NCBI GenBank assembly: GCA_964017235.1
Contig: OZ024931.1
Location: 137,394,033-137,458,032, forward strand
Length of the DNA stretch: 64,000 bases
Origin: Sabellastarte sp. h YS-2021
Lineage: Eukaryota > Annelida > Polychaeta > Sabellida > Sabellidae
Reading direction: 5' to 3'
This document shows, piece after piece, positions 1-11,045 of this stretch. Position numbers and translations under genes: made by a program. A model generated the notes under the pieces. The model did no database searches. It was given only the letters and a program-made list of their open reading frames with translations, and was not told the origin of the DNA. The first letter of the stretch is position 1. Each line of letters starts with the position of its first letter.

Positions 1-407
1 TAGCATTTCTTGTGTTTGCCTCTGGGCTTACTCCCTCAGATGGATAGAAATTCTTCAGGGCCATAACTTTATTGGAGGGGTATCACTTGTATCAATTCTG
101 TGCTTAATTTTTGTCTGTTCTCCCAAGGTCGCTAGAATCTTTGGTGAAAATGTCTTGATACTCCACTAGTATTTTTGACATGATGTTTATTTGATCTTTA
201 CTTAAATGTGTCGAGCTCCTCTGGATTAAGTCTGTCAGATGATCTGGTATATCTTGTGACTGGGGTTGGACCTGTGCTCGCACTGATCTGATCTCATGTT
301 GGCAGTTGGCAGTCCATTTTCATTCCATGCTTCAGCTGGATGACAAAAGGCTGCTGTTTTTCTTAGCTCTCAGAGTTCCACAAGATCTAATGGATTCATC
401 AGTCGGA

Positions 408-986
408 TCACAACTTGACCTTTCTGTATGTCAACAACTTCGCCACTAAGAGTCCATACTGGTCTGTAAACTTTTCAGTCCCTTCCAATACATTTACAGG
501 ACATTCATTGCCTGGGCGATGAAGTAGACCTATTACTAGTTTTGCATGTTGGGCTGGAATGGTATAATCATATTTGCGTAACACTCTGCAGCAACTTATT
601 TCATCACCTTCATTCCACATGTTGATGGTCGTGTCTTGAATGGTCAGTACCTGGCTAGCTAAATCAAGCTTGCAGTCATGTTCGGCTAAGAAGTTTATTT
701 CCAAGATGGCATCATCTTTTATATCTGCTACTACAATTTGATGAATGACCCTCAGGGGACCCACTGTAATTTCAGTAACATTTTGACCAGCCATTGGATC
801 ACCATTGGCTTGCACTACTTCAAAATCTACTGGGTTGAGATTTCCGGCTGTCATATCATCATGGGCTTTAGAAATTACAGTAACGCTTGCTCCTGTATCA
901 ACTAAATACTTCACTGCCTGATTATCTACCTGACCAACGACTACTAACCCTGTTCCCCTTGAAAGTTTTCGTACGTTTTTTCGTTA
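408..986 (-). pseudogene. Ty3/gypsy aspartic protease domain (open segment)
   Basis: The minus-strand open stretch ends at 408 and is bounded upstream by a stop at 984-986. It carries the pepsin-like retroviral protease signature YLVDTGASVTVIS (active-site Asp in DTG), about 25 residues after the stop. A hydrophobic strand follows, then a degraded flap/second motif, ILEINFLAEHDC, where families usually have a glycine (ILGxDFL). The segment would normally be cut out of a gag-pol polyprotein and mature the capsid and enzymes. It is not in frame with the zinc knuckle upstream, and no canonical ATG precedes the domain; the nearest start-like codon is GTG at 912-914. The domain itself is intact enough to be certain of the family. 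Nothing suggests a host-domesticated single-domain gene. Confidence 0.85.
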
Positions 987-1084
987 CGTTTTCATACCTT
1001 TTCTGTGGGACTGTACCTCGGCCATTAGGCACAGTTTTAATCAGTTTGACACATTATGGGGCTCGAGTTCTGTCGAGTTTTGGG

Positions 1085-1570
1085 GCTCTCATTCATGTAG
1101 TGTCCCATTTCCCCACAGTTCCAACACTCCACATCTTTTTGATTCTGTCTCTTGGTCCTTGATTTAATATTTTCCTATCATGGTTGAATTTTTTCCAATG
1201 TCATGAGTCAGTCTGTTGCTGTATTTGATGTAGATTTGCTGGCTTAAATGTTGACCTATATGATGTGTTTCCTTGTTGAAATGTGTCCAATTGCCTCATA
1301 TTCTTCCACCCTTGGGCCAGCTACCTCTCAGCCTTTTCGTATGTTTCCATCTCAGCTGCAGAGCATACCGCATCATCTAAACTCTTTACCTTCACTTGAT
1401 ATACTCTCGAGCGAAGGTCGCTGTCATCCAATGAATCAATGAATGAACCTCATCACAGCACATCCATCACATCTGGTGTAGCAGCCAGGTAAGCCAGCTG
1501 AACAAGTCACCTGATTTCTTGGGCTAATTTGAGTAAACTTTGTGACCCTCTCCCCTGAAAATTTCTGAGT
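1085..1570 (-). pseudogene. Ty3/gypsy Gag remnant: capsid C-terminus and defective zinc knuckle
   Basis: On the minus strand at about 1510-1540 the frame reads SLLKLAQEIR, followed by LVQLAYLAATPDVMDVL and, near 1411-1443, FIDSLDDSDLR then VYQVKVKSLDDAV. This is the usual capsid C-terminal pattern of gypsy Gag. A knuckle follows at 1085-1126 reading CWNCGEMGHYMNES. The spacing is CX2CX4HX4 but the last Cys is Ser (AGC for an expected TGC), so it should not bind zinc. In-frame stops interrupt the capsid at least twice. The knuckle frame differs from that of the protease, implying an old frameshift between them. Confidence 0.75.
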
Positions 1571-1941
1571 TCCCAGAAGCTGACAGGCTGCACCCCTCAG
1601 ACTAACACTGAGATGGTGGGCTGTTTATCTGTTGTTCCACTCGTTGAGGTAAGTACATATCTCAAAATGGCTGATAAATTTCTACATTAAATTTTATTAC
1701 TTGGAAATAACACTATGTACGGTATTGTACAATTCTCAGAGACTGATCATCAAAGTTATCACAATTAAAAATTCACTACATGTAGATAACAGCTAAACAA
1801 AATCCCACTATAAACAAATATTGTCTACAAAGATGGGCCAAATGTCTCCAAATGGGCCTGGGTCATTTCTATTTAAGACTGGAGAAAGGTTAAGAAAATT
1901 ACTACAATCAGTTTACATGAAAAATTAGTATCAAAACTTTG

Positions 1942-2091
1942 AGTTGTAAAACTAGAATAAATTACAGTAACTTCTCCTAATATGGATTGTTCACATGACC
2001 TTGACAAAATTTGCTCAGTTGTAAAACTAGAATAAATTATAGTAACTTTTTCTAATATAGATTGTTCACGTGACCTTGACCAAATTTGCAC
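1942..2091. repeat. Tandem duplication, period 74 bp
   Basis: Two adjacent copies begin GTTGTAAAACTAGAATAAAT at 1944 and 2018 and continue through ATTGTTCAC.TGACCTTGAC. They differ at only a few positions. No coding content is apparent. The flanking stretch 1641-1941 shows nothing else recognisable. Confidence 0.85.
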
Positions 2092-2332
2092 CAAAAATAG
2101 ATCTGCATAAATTGAGAATAAATAAATTAGTAAAAGAAAAACATCACTGGGACTGGCACTAAAATGCAACTAAAATGACTAACTTTGTATTTCTGAAGAA
2201 ATTCTTGAAGAAAATTGGTTTTCTCTGAGTATTTCATAAAGTGATGTTGACCCAGGGAGTTTCCAAACTGACTCCATCAGAATGTTGAAAGACAGTGCTC
2301 ATATAATGTATGTGGTTTTTTTTGAGGAAATG

Positions 2333-2551
2333 GGGGGGGGGGGCTCAGTGGCATAGCAGTTAGAGTTCTTGCCTCCAACCTCTGAGGCCGCCGGTTCAAA
2401 TCTCGGGCTGGGCACTTCATGTTGGAAAGTTGGTAGTTACTTGCCAATGCCCCTTGTTTTACAGTGCAGCATGCACTAGTTTCCTCCACCTGTAAACTAC
2501 CCATCGTATTATGACCCGGACTGTTGAACACGACGTGAAACAACAAATAAA
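2333..2551 (+). mobile_element. tRNA-headed SINE
   Basis: The 5' part looks like a tRNA: an A-box-like TGGCATAGCAGTTAGAGT at about 2349-2366 and a B-box-like GGTTCAAATCTCG at about 2392-2404, preceded by a G-rich start. The body passes through TTGCCTCCAACCTCTGAGGCC, nearly the same as the SINE at 29889. It ends in ACGACGTGAAACAACAAATAAA, the decayed form of the GACGTTAAACCCCAAATAAAC tail. These RNA polymerase III boxes are internal promoters. Mobilisation would have needed a LINE supplied in trans. The G11 run at the 5' edge is unusual and may be slippage. Confidence 0.8.
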
Positions 2552-3534
2552 GCCCCGTGCTCAGTGGCTCAGTCATGGAGCATAAACAGTGCTGTGAACT
2601 AATCGATGCTTTGTTTCCTCCCCAAACTAAAACTCTGAAATCACTCTCAAACTATACAAAACCCATCATACACAATAAATACCCTTATAATAGCAAATAA
2701 GAACAATGCCTTTTGTATATTGACCTCTAAACTACAAAGGTACGTATTACATGAATGCTATTTAATCTCCTACCAAACGTCCTGTCAAAAATACCAGCAT
2801 GTAAACAGAAGCACATATACAGCATGGCTGTCAGTGCAAATGCCGTTTCAGATAAACACAGCCCACTGCACAAGAAATCAATATTTAGTTCCCTTATATA
2901 AAAAGACATGACAGAATAAATACACAAAAGGTCAGTAATAATTCATTTCAGCCAGATTCCCTGATAAGCATTTGTTAAAAAGACTGGTATACCACTAGCT
3001 CATCGGCCAACTTATCTGTAAAGTAAACAATCACCGGCTCACTTTTCAGACTGGGAGACAAGAGAAATCAATACTTTTCTTGGTTTGTGCTCCCCATTGT
3101 ACTCTATAGAGTGTTGATATATGGCCAGATAGGGCCTGACTTGATGTTATCACTATATATACACTTGGTTGTGAAATCAGCTACTAATTACATAACACTG
3201 GCCACTTTTTAATCACTAACCTAGGCCCAGATAAAGCTATTACTTGAATCCAGTGAATTAAAGAGGGAGTTACACAAATAAATAACTGGTAATATTATCA
3301 ATGCATCTCTAGTGATTTACCCCAGTAGTGCCTCATTTAACGACATAGTTTGTAAAAAAACTAATACATAATGGAACCCCAGATCAATTACAATTGTTTC
3401 TATTATTAACAGGTAAAACTAATATTTAGTATTTATTCTATGGAATAGATTATTCAGTTCCCAGGATAAAGTTAATACAAAACCACGCTACAATGCCTCT
3501 AAGTGATTGTGAGGCCTCTTTTTACAAGTATATT
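2552..3534. other. No recognisable feature
   Basis: AT-rich sequence with only short shadow frames. I see no splice-site pair around an open stretch, no repeat heads and no protein similarity here. Confidence 0.5.
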
Positions 3535-3644
3535 GTCCACATGTGCAAGAACTCTACTAACAATATTTATTGTATGCTATGTTTTTCATGGATAAGAATG
3601 TTTTATTCATAAATGGAAATTTTTGTTGTTTTTATTATTGTCAG

Positions 3645-3737
3645 GTGAAGAAGATTGTGAAGATGAATCAAATAATATCACAGGCAGCTCCTCAAGAAAT
3701 TCAGAAAATACAGCACTGATGCAACGAGATTCTGTTG
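3645..3737 (+). CDS. Candidate host exon 1 of duplicated pair (31 codons, phase 1-1)
   Basis: A T-rich tract ending TTATTATTGTCAG is followed by 93 open nucleotides and the donor GTTAGT. The exon starts with two bases of a split Gly codon and ends with the first base of the next, so it is symmetric and can be skipped or duplicated without a frame change. The peptide is acidic then Ser-rich: EEDCEDESNNITGSSSRN, then SENTALMQRDSV. It aligns over its whole length, without gaps, to the exon at 4175, though identity is modest. The gene is not recognised. No start codon, signal peptide or known domain is visible. An alternative is a chance open segment in a duplicated intron. Confidence 0.45.
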
Positions 3738-4174
3738 GTTAGTCACTTTATATGTACATCTTGCACCATTTTTTTTGGCTGCAGAACTATCTTTTACTGC
3801 ACCAACATATTTGACCTTCAAAGTTACCAAAACATAGAAGGGTTCTATATAGCCTTATCAGCTCACACTAACTTGTAACAGAGTACCATATAGTCAACAT
3901 TTCTTCTCCATAAAATCTCCTTCAAACCTCTTCCACTTCAATGGCTACAGAAGAGGAGACCCTTTTGGTGAATATTTCACTGCAAGTGTCCTTTACACTA
4001 AGATTATTCTGGAAATATTAAAAATCTCTGTTAACTTAAGTAACTGTGAGACTTATTTTCACCAAGAATGTTGTGTAATGTTCAAGAACTTAATAACAGT
4101 ACTTATTGTACACTTTGTTTTTATGGATAAGTTTTTTATCTTTTGATGGATTTTTTTGTTTCTGTTATCATCAG

Positions 4175-4267
4175 GAAAGGAAGATGGTGAAGATAAGTTC
4201 AAGAAGAGCCCAGCCAGCTCTTTATGTAATGTTGAAACAGCACACTTGCAGCAATACCATCCTGTGG
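4175..4267 (+). CDS. Candidate host exon 2 of duplicated pair (31 codons, phase 1-1)
   Basis: This is the paralogous exon of 3645-3737, again exactly 93 nt, with acceptor TCTGTTATCATCAG and donor GTTAGT. The peptide reads KEDGEDKFKKSPASSLCN then VETAHLQQYHPV. It keeps the GxEDxED opening and the Ser-Ser pair but has diverged elsewhere. Two copies that have diverged in codons while keeping length, phase and both splice sites fit selection on a mutually exclusive or serial exon pair. The function is unknown; the acidic, Ser-rich content suggests a disordered linker or cytoplasmic tail. Confidence 0.45.
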
Positions 4268-4289
4268 GTTAGTTTTGACATCTTACATT

Positions 4290-4810
4290 AACTTTTCACC
4301 GAATTTTCTGGATATCTTTACCCCAAGAGGATCTAGAGTTGATTAGGTTTTGTCGGTTTCAGACTAAAAGGGGTTGCCTTGGCCACCCTTTTAGGCTTTT
4401 TCCACCTTAAGTTTTTGGCTATATCACAGTCTAAACCCATGGAGGGATTTTTATGTAATTTTCAGGATATGTTTACCTCCAAAATATCTAGAGCTGTTAA
4501 GGTTTTGGGGCCTTCGGCAACTGCTGTTGCCAAGGCATCACTTTCAAGATTTGGGAGTTTTAAATTTTTAATGTTTCACCGCCTAAACCAATGCATTTAT
4601 TGCCACCAAATTTTCAGGATATATGTTTACCCAAAGAGGATCTACAGCTGACTAGGTTTGGGGGTTGCTTGGCAACGTCTTTAAAATTTTTGGGTCTTGT
4701 TGGCATTCGACAGTCTAAACCTATGCATGGATTTTCACCAAATTTTCAAGATATGTTTATCTAAACAGAACCCATAGCTGATTAGCTTCTGGAGGATATC
4801 TTGCAGCAGC
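4290..4810. repeat. Minisatellite-like tandem repeat, about four copies of 130-156 bp
   Basis: The core AATTTTC(A)GGATAT..TTTACC recurs near 4302, 4458, 4611 and 4741. It is followed by (A)AAGAGGATCTAGAGCTGATTAGG variants, then GGTTGCTTGGCAAC-like and CAGTCTAAACCCATG(C/G)A stretches. The copies are degenerate and unequal in length. The array begins immediately after the exon at 4175-4267, inside its downstream intron. Confidence 0.7.
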
Positions 4811-7469
4811 TGTTAACATAGAAAATACTTTAGATACACCTTTACCTCCCACTGGCCAAAGGCTAGGGTTGGGAGATTATGAATGATTTTCATGCATTCA
4901 TGTAAGCATGTGATTGAGTACATTTTTCATAAACCGAGTGTCAAATTTGACCTTTGTCCCCTGTTTCAAAGTTAAGTAGAGTGATCTTACGAAAAATGCC
5001 TTTTATCTCCTTTACAATTAATCATAGGACTTCTAAATAGGACAAAAATCACTTGCTAAAATTCCTAGGCCATCGTACTAAAACAGCCATATATCTGTTA
5101 TAGACTGGTCCTTGGGCTTGGAACTCTGTTGGAAGGTCAAACTGTCATTGTTGCTTAATTCTCAGTGGGAGATATCCATTGCGGCAATGTTCTTGGTTAT
5201 ATGTGCATCTGTGCCAGAAAAACAGTTGCTTCATAAATAGTCAAACAACCTTTTCAACTATATGAAATTCTCACAACTGACAACATCTACATTCATACCA
5301 TACCATATAAGGATCCAAATACAAATTATTTCAAGTTTGGGCGTTGATTTTGTGTAGAAATTATATTATCCAAAACTGTTTATTATTTTAAGCTTGTGTT
5401 GTTAAAATACATTTATAGCTTGTGTCAATGCATATTTTATGAATAGAATTCCTCTATATTTAACAGATAGTGGCCACAAATAAGGATTTTGTGTCCAAAG
5501 TGTGCCAAGTGACTGTGGGGAGCACTGGATATTTTAATTTATATCAAAGTAGTCCTTGTGTTTGATTTTTAACACTATTATCTCAAATGACTTGTTCACG
5601 TTGCAAAATATTTATTACACAAACTTTTGATGTTTGAAAAGAAAAAAAAGCAGGTAAGCTTGATAAAACTCAGTTTTACTGAATAACTTGACTTTGTATT
5701 TCATCTCCTCAATATAACCTACCAAAGACACACCATACAACACACACACAGAGATTCTCAGTGGTCTATATGTAAATACCAGGTATTTTAACTGTGCAAT
5801 AAATATGCACACTGACAAAAGTTTTTCAATTGTCCTTAAAATTCAAAATTGTCTGTAAAGGAAACAGTATGTAAATCGAATATACTTATTTGCAATTTTG
5901 TATGTTTATGGCACTTCTTATCTATTGTATTTGCAACTATAATCTGTAAAAAATTATTAAGCCAAAAGCTGAGTCTGCTAGCCTCTTATTTTAATATAGC
6001 CATCTGCGTGCATCTCTTTGACTATGCATAAGAGTGTTTGCAAACATAAAATTGAAAAAAAAAATCACAGTGAAACCAGTGGCATAGGAAGAGCATGAAA
6101 AGCGAAGGGGCCAAAGTTTAACTCAGCCAATGTGCTAACTTATGACACCGGTTGAGGTGATTTGACACAGCTTGTCTTAAATGGGTTTACAGCTTTTCCT
6201 GGTAGTTTCCCATCTAGTTGTGGAAAAAGCAGCTTGACCCCAAGTTATGTCTGAATCTTGCTCAAGACAAGCCGAGATGTGCTATGTCCTGTTTGGGAGG
6301 TGAAACTGACAAAAAAATTTGCCCATTGCATGGCTGAATAATAGCTACTTACTCAGTTTTTGGTAGCTTTAATAATGAAAAAAATCCTTCATTATTGATT
6401 CTAGAGGTTTGGGATTTGAACACCACCTATGGGAAAACCCTGTGGCTTGCATATTTTCATGAGACTGGATTTCACCTTTAATCTTTTCTTTAAGGCCAAA
6501 TGGGATTGTTGATGCTTTGATGCTAGGGTTGTCCCACAAGTTTGGGATGTGAAAAGCCTATAAGAAGTCAGATTCATTGAATCTTTTAGTGGGTCTGATT
6601 TGACTGTTGACCCTTCCTTTAAGGTAAAATGGGCTAATTTTAATTCCCTTGCCTTTTTGTTGGTTCTAGAAATCTTGTGTGTAAAGAACAGCTGTGACAA
6701 GTGCCCTGATCTAGTATTAAAATTTTAACACCTCTTTCATATTTTTTTCTGTGAAGATTGGAGGGATTCAGCTATCATTTTTTCAATATGTACAAGCCCG
6801 GAATTAGATTACTTTCTGAAGGAATCTGCTCTACATCTATAGTCACTATGAACCATTTTAAAATTCTCTGCCTTTGTATAACAACCACATCCTCAGTAGC
6901 TTTGTGGGCAACATGTAAATACTTACCAAGGTTTTCAATGTACTTTCCATTTATTATGGGCCTTGGAAGAGGCTTGTTGTCTTAGAGTGCTTTGTTGATA
7001 CTGAAACAACTGTTTGATGTTTCATTTGTTAATTTTAATAACAGGAATGAAAATAAAAAAGAATATATATGAAAGATATAAAACAAAACAAAAAAATTGC
7101 TAGTGATAAATGGACCAATATTGTTATTCTGGTATCTGTGTTTGCATAAACATGAGACATTCTTATGAGCACTTAGTTAATTTGGTTATAGTAGAAAAAT
7201 TTTTCATATTCATAAATTTATCTTATAGAGAATCTTCCTGACTGGCAAGATCTATGGATAAATCCAAAACCAATACTTATTCAAAGTAAAAGAAAGAAAT
7301 AAAATAGTACATCTATAAGCACTGCACCAATTAATCTAATCATTATATTAAAAATTGACCTAAACGTTTTCTATAACTTTAAGCTACAGAAAATTGCACA
7401 TTTTACAAAATTTAAGCAAATAAAACATGAAATACTCCTTACAAAGTTTATATAAAAGAATAATTTAAA
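4811..7469. other. Mostly featureless AT-rich DNA
   Basis: Apart from the dispersed repeat at about 6150-6345, I see no coding exon, repeat head or element end that I can support. Confidence 0.45.
6150..6345 (+). repeat. Unclassified dispersed repeat, copy 1
   Basis: The stretch GGGTTTACAGCTT.TC.TG..GTTTCCCAT.TAGT.(G/A)TGG, followed by an imperfect CCTGACC..AAGT repeat, then TCAAGACAAG.CGAGATGT.CTATG.CCTGTT, is matched in the same order near 28640-28790. Shared order over about 150 bp argues for a common repeat family. No RNA polymerase III boxes or coding frame are evident. Confidence 0.6.
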
Positions 7470-7620
7470 GTGTACTGAGATTCCACATGCGAAAAGATTT
7501 GTGCTTTGTGGTATCTGAACTCGCGTAGTTAAAATACAGAGTAAAAGTGGACGACAGACGGTGTAATTCAGAGGACTGTGTACCACTGTGTCAGTCTGAC
7601 ACCCCAACACATTTTTGTTG
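7470..7620 (-). mobile_element. Possible tRNA-headed SINE remnant
   Basis: On the minus strand a TGACACAGTGGTACACAG stretch (A-box-like) is followed by GCGAGTTCAGATACC (B-box-like). The box spacing is longer than in a tRNA, and no diagnostic tail follows, so the call is tentative. Confidence 0.25.
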
Positions 7621-10600
7621 TTAAGTTAAAAGGAACCACAACACACAAGTATCCTGACCATGGATAGTAATTAAACTCAGTAGGGGTGGTGGGGAGGCAA
7701 GAAAGGCAAAACTTTTCATCTTTTCTTGACTGTCTAAACAACTCCTTTAATTTCAATTGGACTTTGGTAGCCTTGCTAAAGGTTCACGTTTCCTTGTATT
7801 TTGGGAAAACTTTCAGCATAGACAATGAAATTTCAGTTCATATAATGTATTCTTGCATATGCTGGCTTTTTACATCAGCATACTGCTAAAACAAGTCTGG
7901 TCAGATTATATCGCCAAACATATACCAGTGTTTAATGAATACCAAGTAAATAGGTGTACAAGTTTGCACAAGGCATGGTACAAATTTGAGCATTAAGTAA
8001 GGCTAGGGCTGTCGTGCAGCAAATTTTGAAAAGAGTACAGGACAAGGGTTCTCGTATGTGAGATTTTTCTGGAGGATAGGTTTAAAGTCAAATCACCTTC
8101 CAAATCATGGCAAGGTACTGAATTAAATACATCTTTTACATTTTTGATATTAGCGAAGTCTGAATGCTGAAGTTTAAAATATGAATTTTGCCCTCAGATT
8201 ATCTGATTAAACCCCGAAAACTAAAAAGTGTGTAAAGTGTGTGTGGTTGGTAGGGTGTAACTCCTGCCTTTTGTTGACCAAACCATAAAATCAACCCCAG
8301 TCTCTGGACACTTCACACAGGAAAATCATACAGTGAAAACCGTGGAGTTTTCCATTTTGCATTGGGACTAAATTGATCCCACTCAAATTCCACTAAGGAC
8401 CACAGAGATCAAGAATTATATTATATTTAGGCATTTCCCACCTCCACCTAGCGGGCATCAACATGTTTGCACAGACTTTATGGCCCTCTAAACTGCACTC
8501 GTGACCCAAGTGTATGTTTCTCCTTATCCTTAAGAAAAAAACCTTTGTGTAAAATTTTGGGTCACACAAGAAATTGATTACTTATAAGAAGACTGAATTT
8601 TTCCACTTTGTACCAGGTTCTTTGTGCTTTGTTTGTGTGGTACAGAATCTGTCATTCATTTATGAGTTTTACGTGTGAAATGCCATATCATTATCAAACA
8701 CTTAGAACAAAGATTAAAAACTTTAGATCTGTTAGAAAATTCTGATAAAGCAATCAGTGTAGACTTGACATACAACTCACAGTTGAGAATCTTTATCGCC
8801 CTAATCATGAGGATATCTTTATTTTAACAGTGTATGTGTGCATAGGTTAACTTTTGTGTGCACTGTATTCTTGTTATTTGAGACATATACACATCAACAG
8901 TGTTTTGATGAATTGTTTTCTATATTACATGATATAATAATCAGGTATTATTGTTCACTCTTTAATGCAGCAGAGTTATATATATCAAATGTGATTTGCA
9001 CTATTACCAGAACGACTGAAAGTACGGTGTATCCTGCAAGTTTTGTTGTCTATAGACATGCAGAACACGTTGGTTTTGATTCTGTTGTTTTGGAATATAA
9101 AAAAGCAAAAAGGCAATATGCATGCTGAAATGGGAGGGAGTAATATTAAATACAGAAGTTATATATGTAATACAGTTTGAAACTTCTCAGATTTGCCATG
9201 TTTCAGTTTTAGTGAAAAATGTTGTAAAAGGTCACTGGAGTGGGTATTGATGGTCCTCATACACAAGTCAAATGTCTCCTAGAAGCCTTGACTTTTGGCA
9301 CATGTAACACAAACAATATATATTTCCAGAAGAGATTTCAGCCCTATTACCTATAGGGCTTAAAAGTGGCAAATTGTCCATAAATTGGGTCTCTCTGGCA
9401 TTTTAGAGACATCAATGTGACTTTGAAGTTAAAGCTACAGACTTAAAAATTTTCACAGATAAATATTACATATAGAAATAATATCCAATACAGATTCAGA
9501 CTTGTAAGACTGACCATTTCAAAGTCACAGGGCAAAATATGTGCACAATATCAAAAATCCCTATGTAGGATCGTCATGGGCCTCACAAACAACTTTAACC
9601 TCAATATGAAAATTGATTTTTGATATATGTAAGTAAAATATATATATTTATGTTTTCTAGATAAAACTTTAGCCCGATGAGCCACACTTTCATAAGAATT
9701 GGTTTTTGGATGGTCTGACACTAGGACCACAAATAGCAAAAAAATGATTCTGCACAAATAATGCCAAGATATTATAAAGCCCAATGAGGATCAAAAATTC
9801 GTTTGAAATTCTGGCATTTTGTTCAGTGACATTGTGTCCTATATTCTAGGCCTTCATTCCTTTACTGTTGTGTTTAAATGTGAAGCCAAGGTTAGTTTAA
9901 TAACAACAACTCTACCAAAGAAGGTTATGAACATTACTGAACAACTGGAGACAGAAGATATTTGTAGATACATCAGAGCAAATGTACACTCTCTCAGAAT
10001 ACCAAGCACTGACCAATGGGTCAGAGCAATCTGAAAACAAAGCTAAAAGGGTTTTGGTTGACTAGTCCAAGCAGCAAAGCCATCAGAGACATCATTATCA
10101 CACTGAAGCGGTGACCTATCCCAGTACTAACATAGCCCATTGCTCCTTAACTTCAGTGACCAGGCAGATACTCATCACACTTTGCCACAATCCACTTTGT
10201 CTGATGACAAAAAATAAACAAAATAGGTGATCTCTAGGAATATAAGTCTCTTCAGAGCAATATTTTACTCCCAGTGACAAATATATGGAACTCATTATCT
10301 CGCCCTACACTGGTCTATGTATGTATGTTACCACAAAAAGGGTATCAAAAATTAACATTAGGTGTGATTTTTTTAGGAAAAATACATTTTCGGCAGTTTT
10401 ACGAATAAGAGAAATGTCATTTTTATTAAGTTCACATACACTTTCAACAATATTAACATTGGAACATACCGCCTCATTGAAGCAGCTGTAGTGCTTTGCA
10501 TCAAACTTTTTCAAGGAATCCAGGAGAGAAGCCATACATGAGAAAAGCCCTACCGTTTTTGAAGCCCCCATGGAGAAAAGCCCTACACTAATTTCCAAGA

Positions 10601-10810
10601 ACACAACATATGTAGTTCTAGAGCTTCTGAATGCAGAGAAATCAAATAAATATCTTGTTCTGCACTCATTCTTGATGCATTAATAATATACACAACACAC
10701 AATAAAACTTATGCTGGATAAACTGTTCATGATGTACCTTGCTTTGTTTTGTCATTTTGATAAGATCTGTTTAGTGTTTTGCAATTTTATGTATCCTACA
10801 CTCCATCATT
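7621..10810. other. No supported feature
   Basis: Frames in this region are short and lack recognisable motifs. A 71-residue open stretch at 9819-10034 has no family resemblance that I can defend. I see no repeats shared with other parts of the window. Confidence 0.4.
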
Positions 10811-11045
10811 GCCAACTACCTCTAGTGATATGATTTGTACACTGTTTTTCAGTGCTTTCCAACAACACCCAGCCCAAAAGTAACAACTGATATGACCTCT
10901 GCAATGTTTTGCATTGTTCTTCCTGCAACAAATTGTGTAGATCATATCTCATGTGGCATCCTGGGTTAGATTGTCAATCTAACCCAGGATGCCACATGAG
11001 ATATGATCTACACAATGTTTCCCACTGTCTTCTTGTATTTCTAAT
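10811..11045 (+). repeat. SINE-tail-like monomers repeated about three times
   Basis: GATATGA followed by a (TT/CC)TGTACACTGTTTTTCAGTG-type stretch recurs at about 10827, 10889 and 11001, each followed by a CTT-rich segment. The first is preceded by CCAACTACCTCTAGT, which matches the 3' half of the SINE at 29889 (CCAACTACCCCTCGTGATAT). The monomers look like decayed SINE tails. The second and third sit on either side of the perfect inverted repeat at 10932-11016. Confidence 0.5.
10932..11016. repeat. Perfect 42-bp inverted repeat with 1-nt spacer
   Basis: The left arm 10932-10973 and right arm 10975-11016 are exact reverse complements over all 42 positions, separated by a single T at 10974. 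The arms run from ATTGTGTAGATCATATCTCA to the centre GGTTAGATTG. The right arm overlaps a SINE-tail-like monomer, so the palindrome may have arisen by copying a neighbouring segment in inverted orientation. Such perfection implies a very recent origin, or an assembly or fold-back artefact. RNA from either strand would form a long hairpin. Confidence 0.95.

Larger units (their letters stand above)
1..1640 (-). mobile_element. Ty3/gypsy retrotransposon fragment (gag to start of RT)
   Basis: Reading the minus strand from about 1640 down to 1 gives, in order, a capsid C-terminal region, a CCHC zinc knuckle, a retroviral-type aspartic protease, and the linker leading into the RT. This is the gag-pol order of Ty3/gypsy elements. 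The linker is visible at about 60-250 as SKDQINIM, EYQDIF, LGRTD and HRIDTSDTPPIK, which resemble the stretch just before the RT fingers in gypsy polyproteins. Frames change several times and stops occur, so the copy is dead. The RT proper, RNase H, integrase and one LTR would lie beyond the left edge. I could not recognise an LTR at the right end. Confidence 0.85.
3535..4320 (+). repeat. Tandem duplication of an exon with its intronic flanks (530-bp spacing)
   Basis: Two similar blocks lie 530 bp apart. The flank GTGCAAGAACTCTACTAACA..ATTGTATGC near 3540 matches GTTCAAGAACTTAATAACAG..ATTGTACAC near 4080. Both then run through a TATGTTTTTCATGGATAAG-like stretch, a T-rich tract, an acceptor, a 93-nt open segment and a GTTAGT donor. 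Similarity outside the open segments shows that the genomic DNA was duplicated, not only the exon. Confidence 0.7.

Noticed and set aside
1640..1660. Host exon ending at GAG before GTAAGTAC
   Set aside because: A short 48-nt open segment with a fair acceptor overlaps the gypsy Gag remnant on the other strand; support is too weak.
2340..2410. Functional tRNA gene
   Set aside because: The A and B boxes are there, but the head does not form a clean cloverleaf and continues into a SINE body; likewise at 17499 and 29889.
9819..10034. A 71-codon gene, possibly with an exon at 9850-9890 before GTTAGT
   Set aside because: An acceptor-like and a donor-like site exist, but there is no duplicate, no domain and no phase partner to support it.
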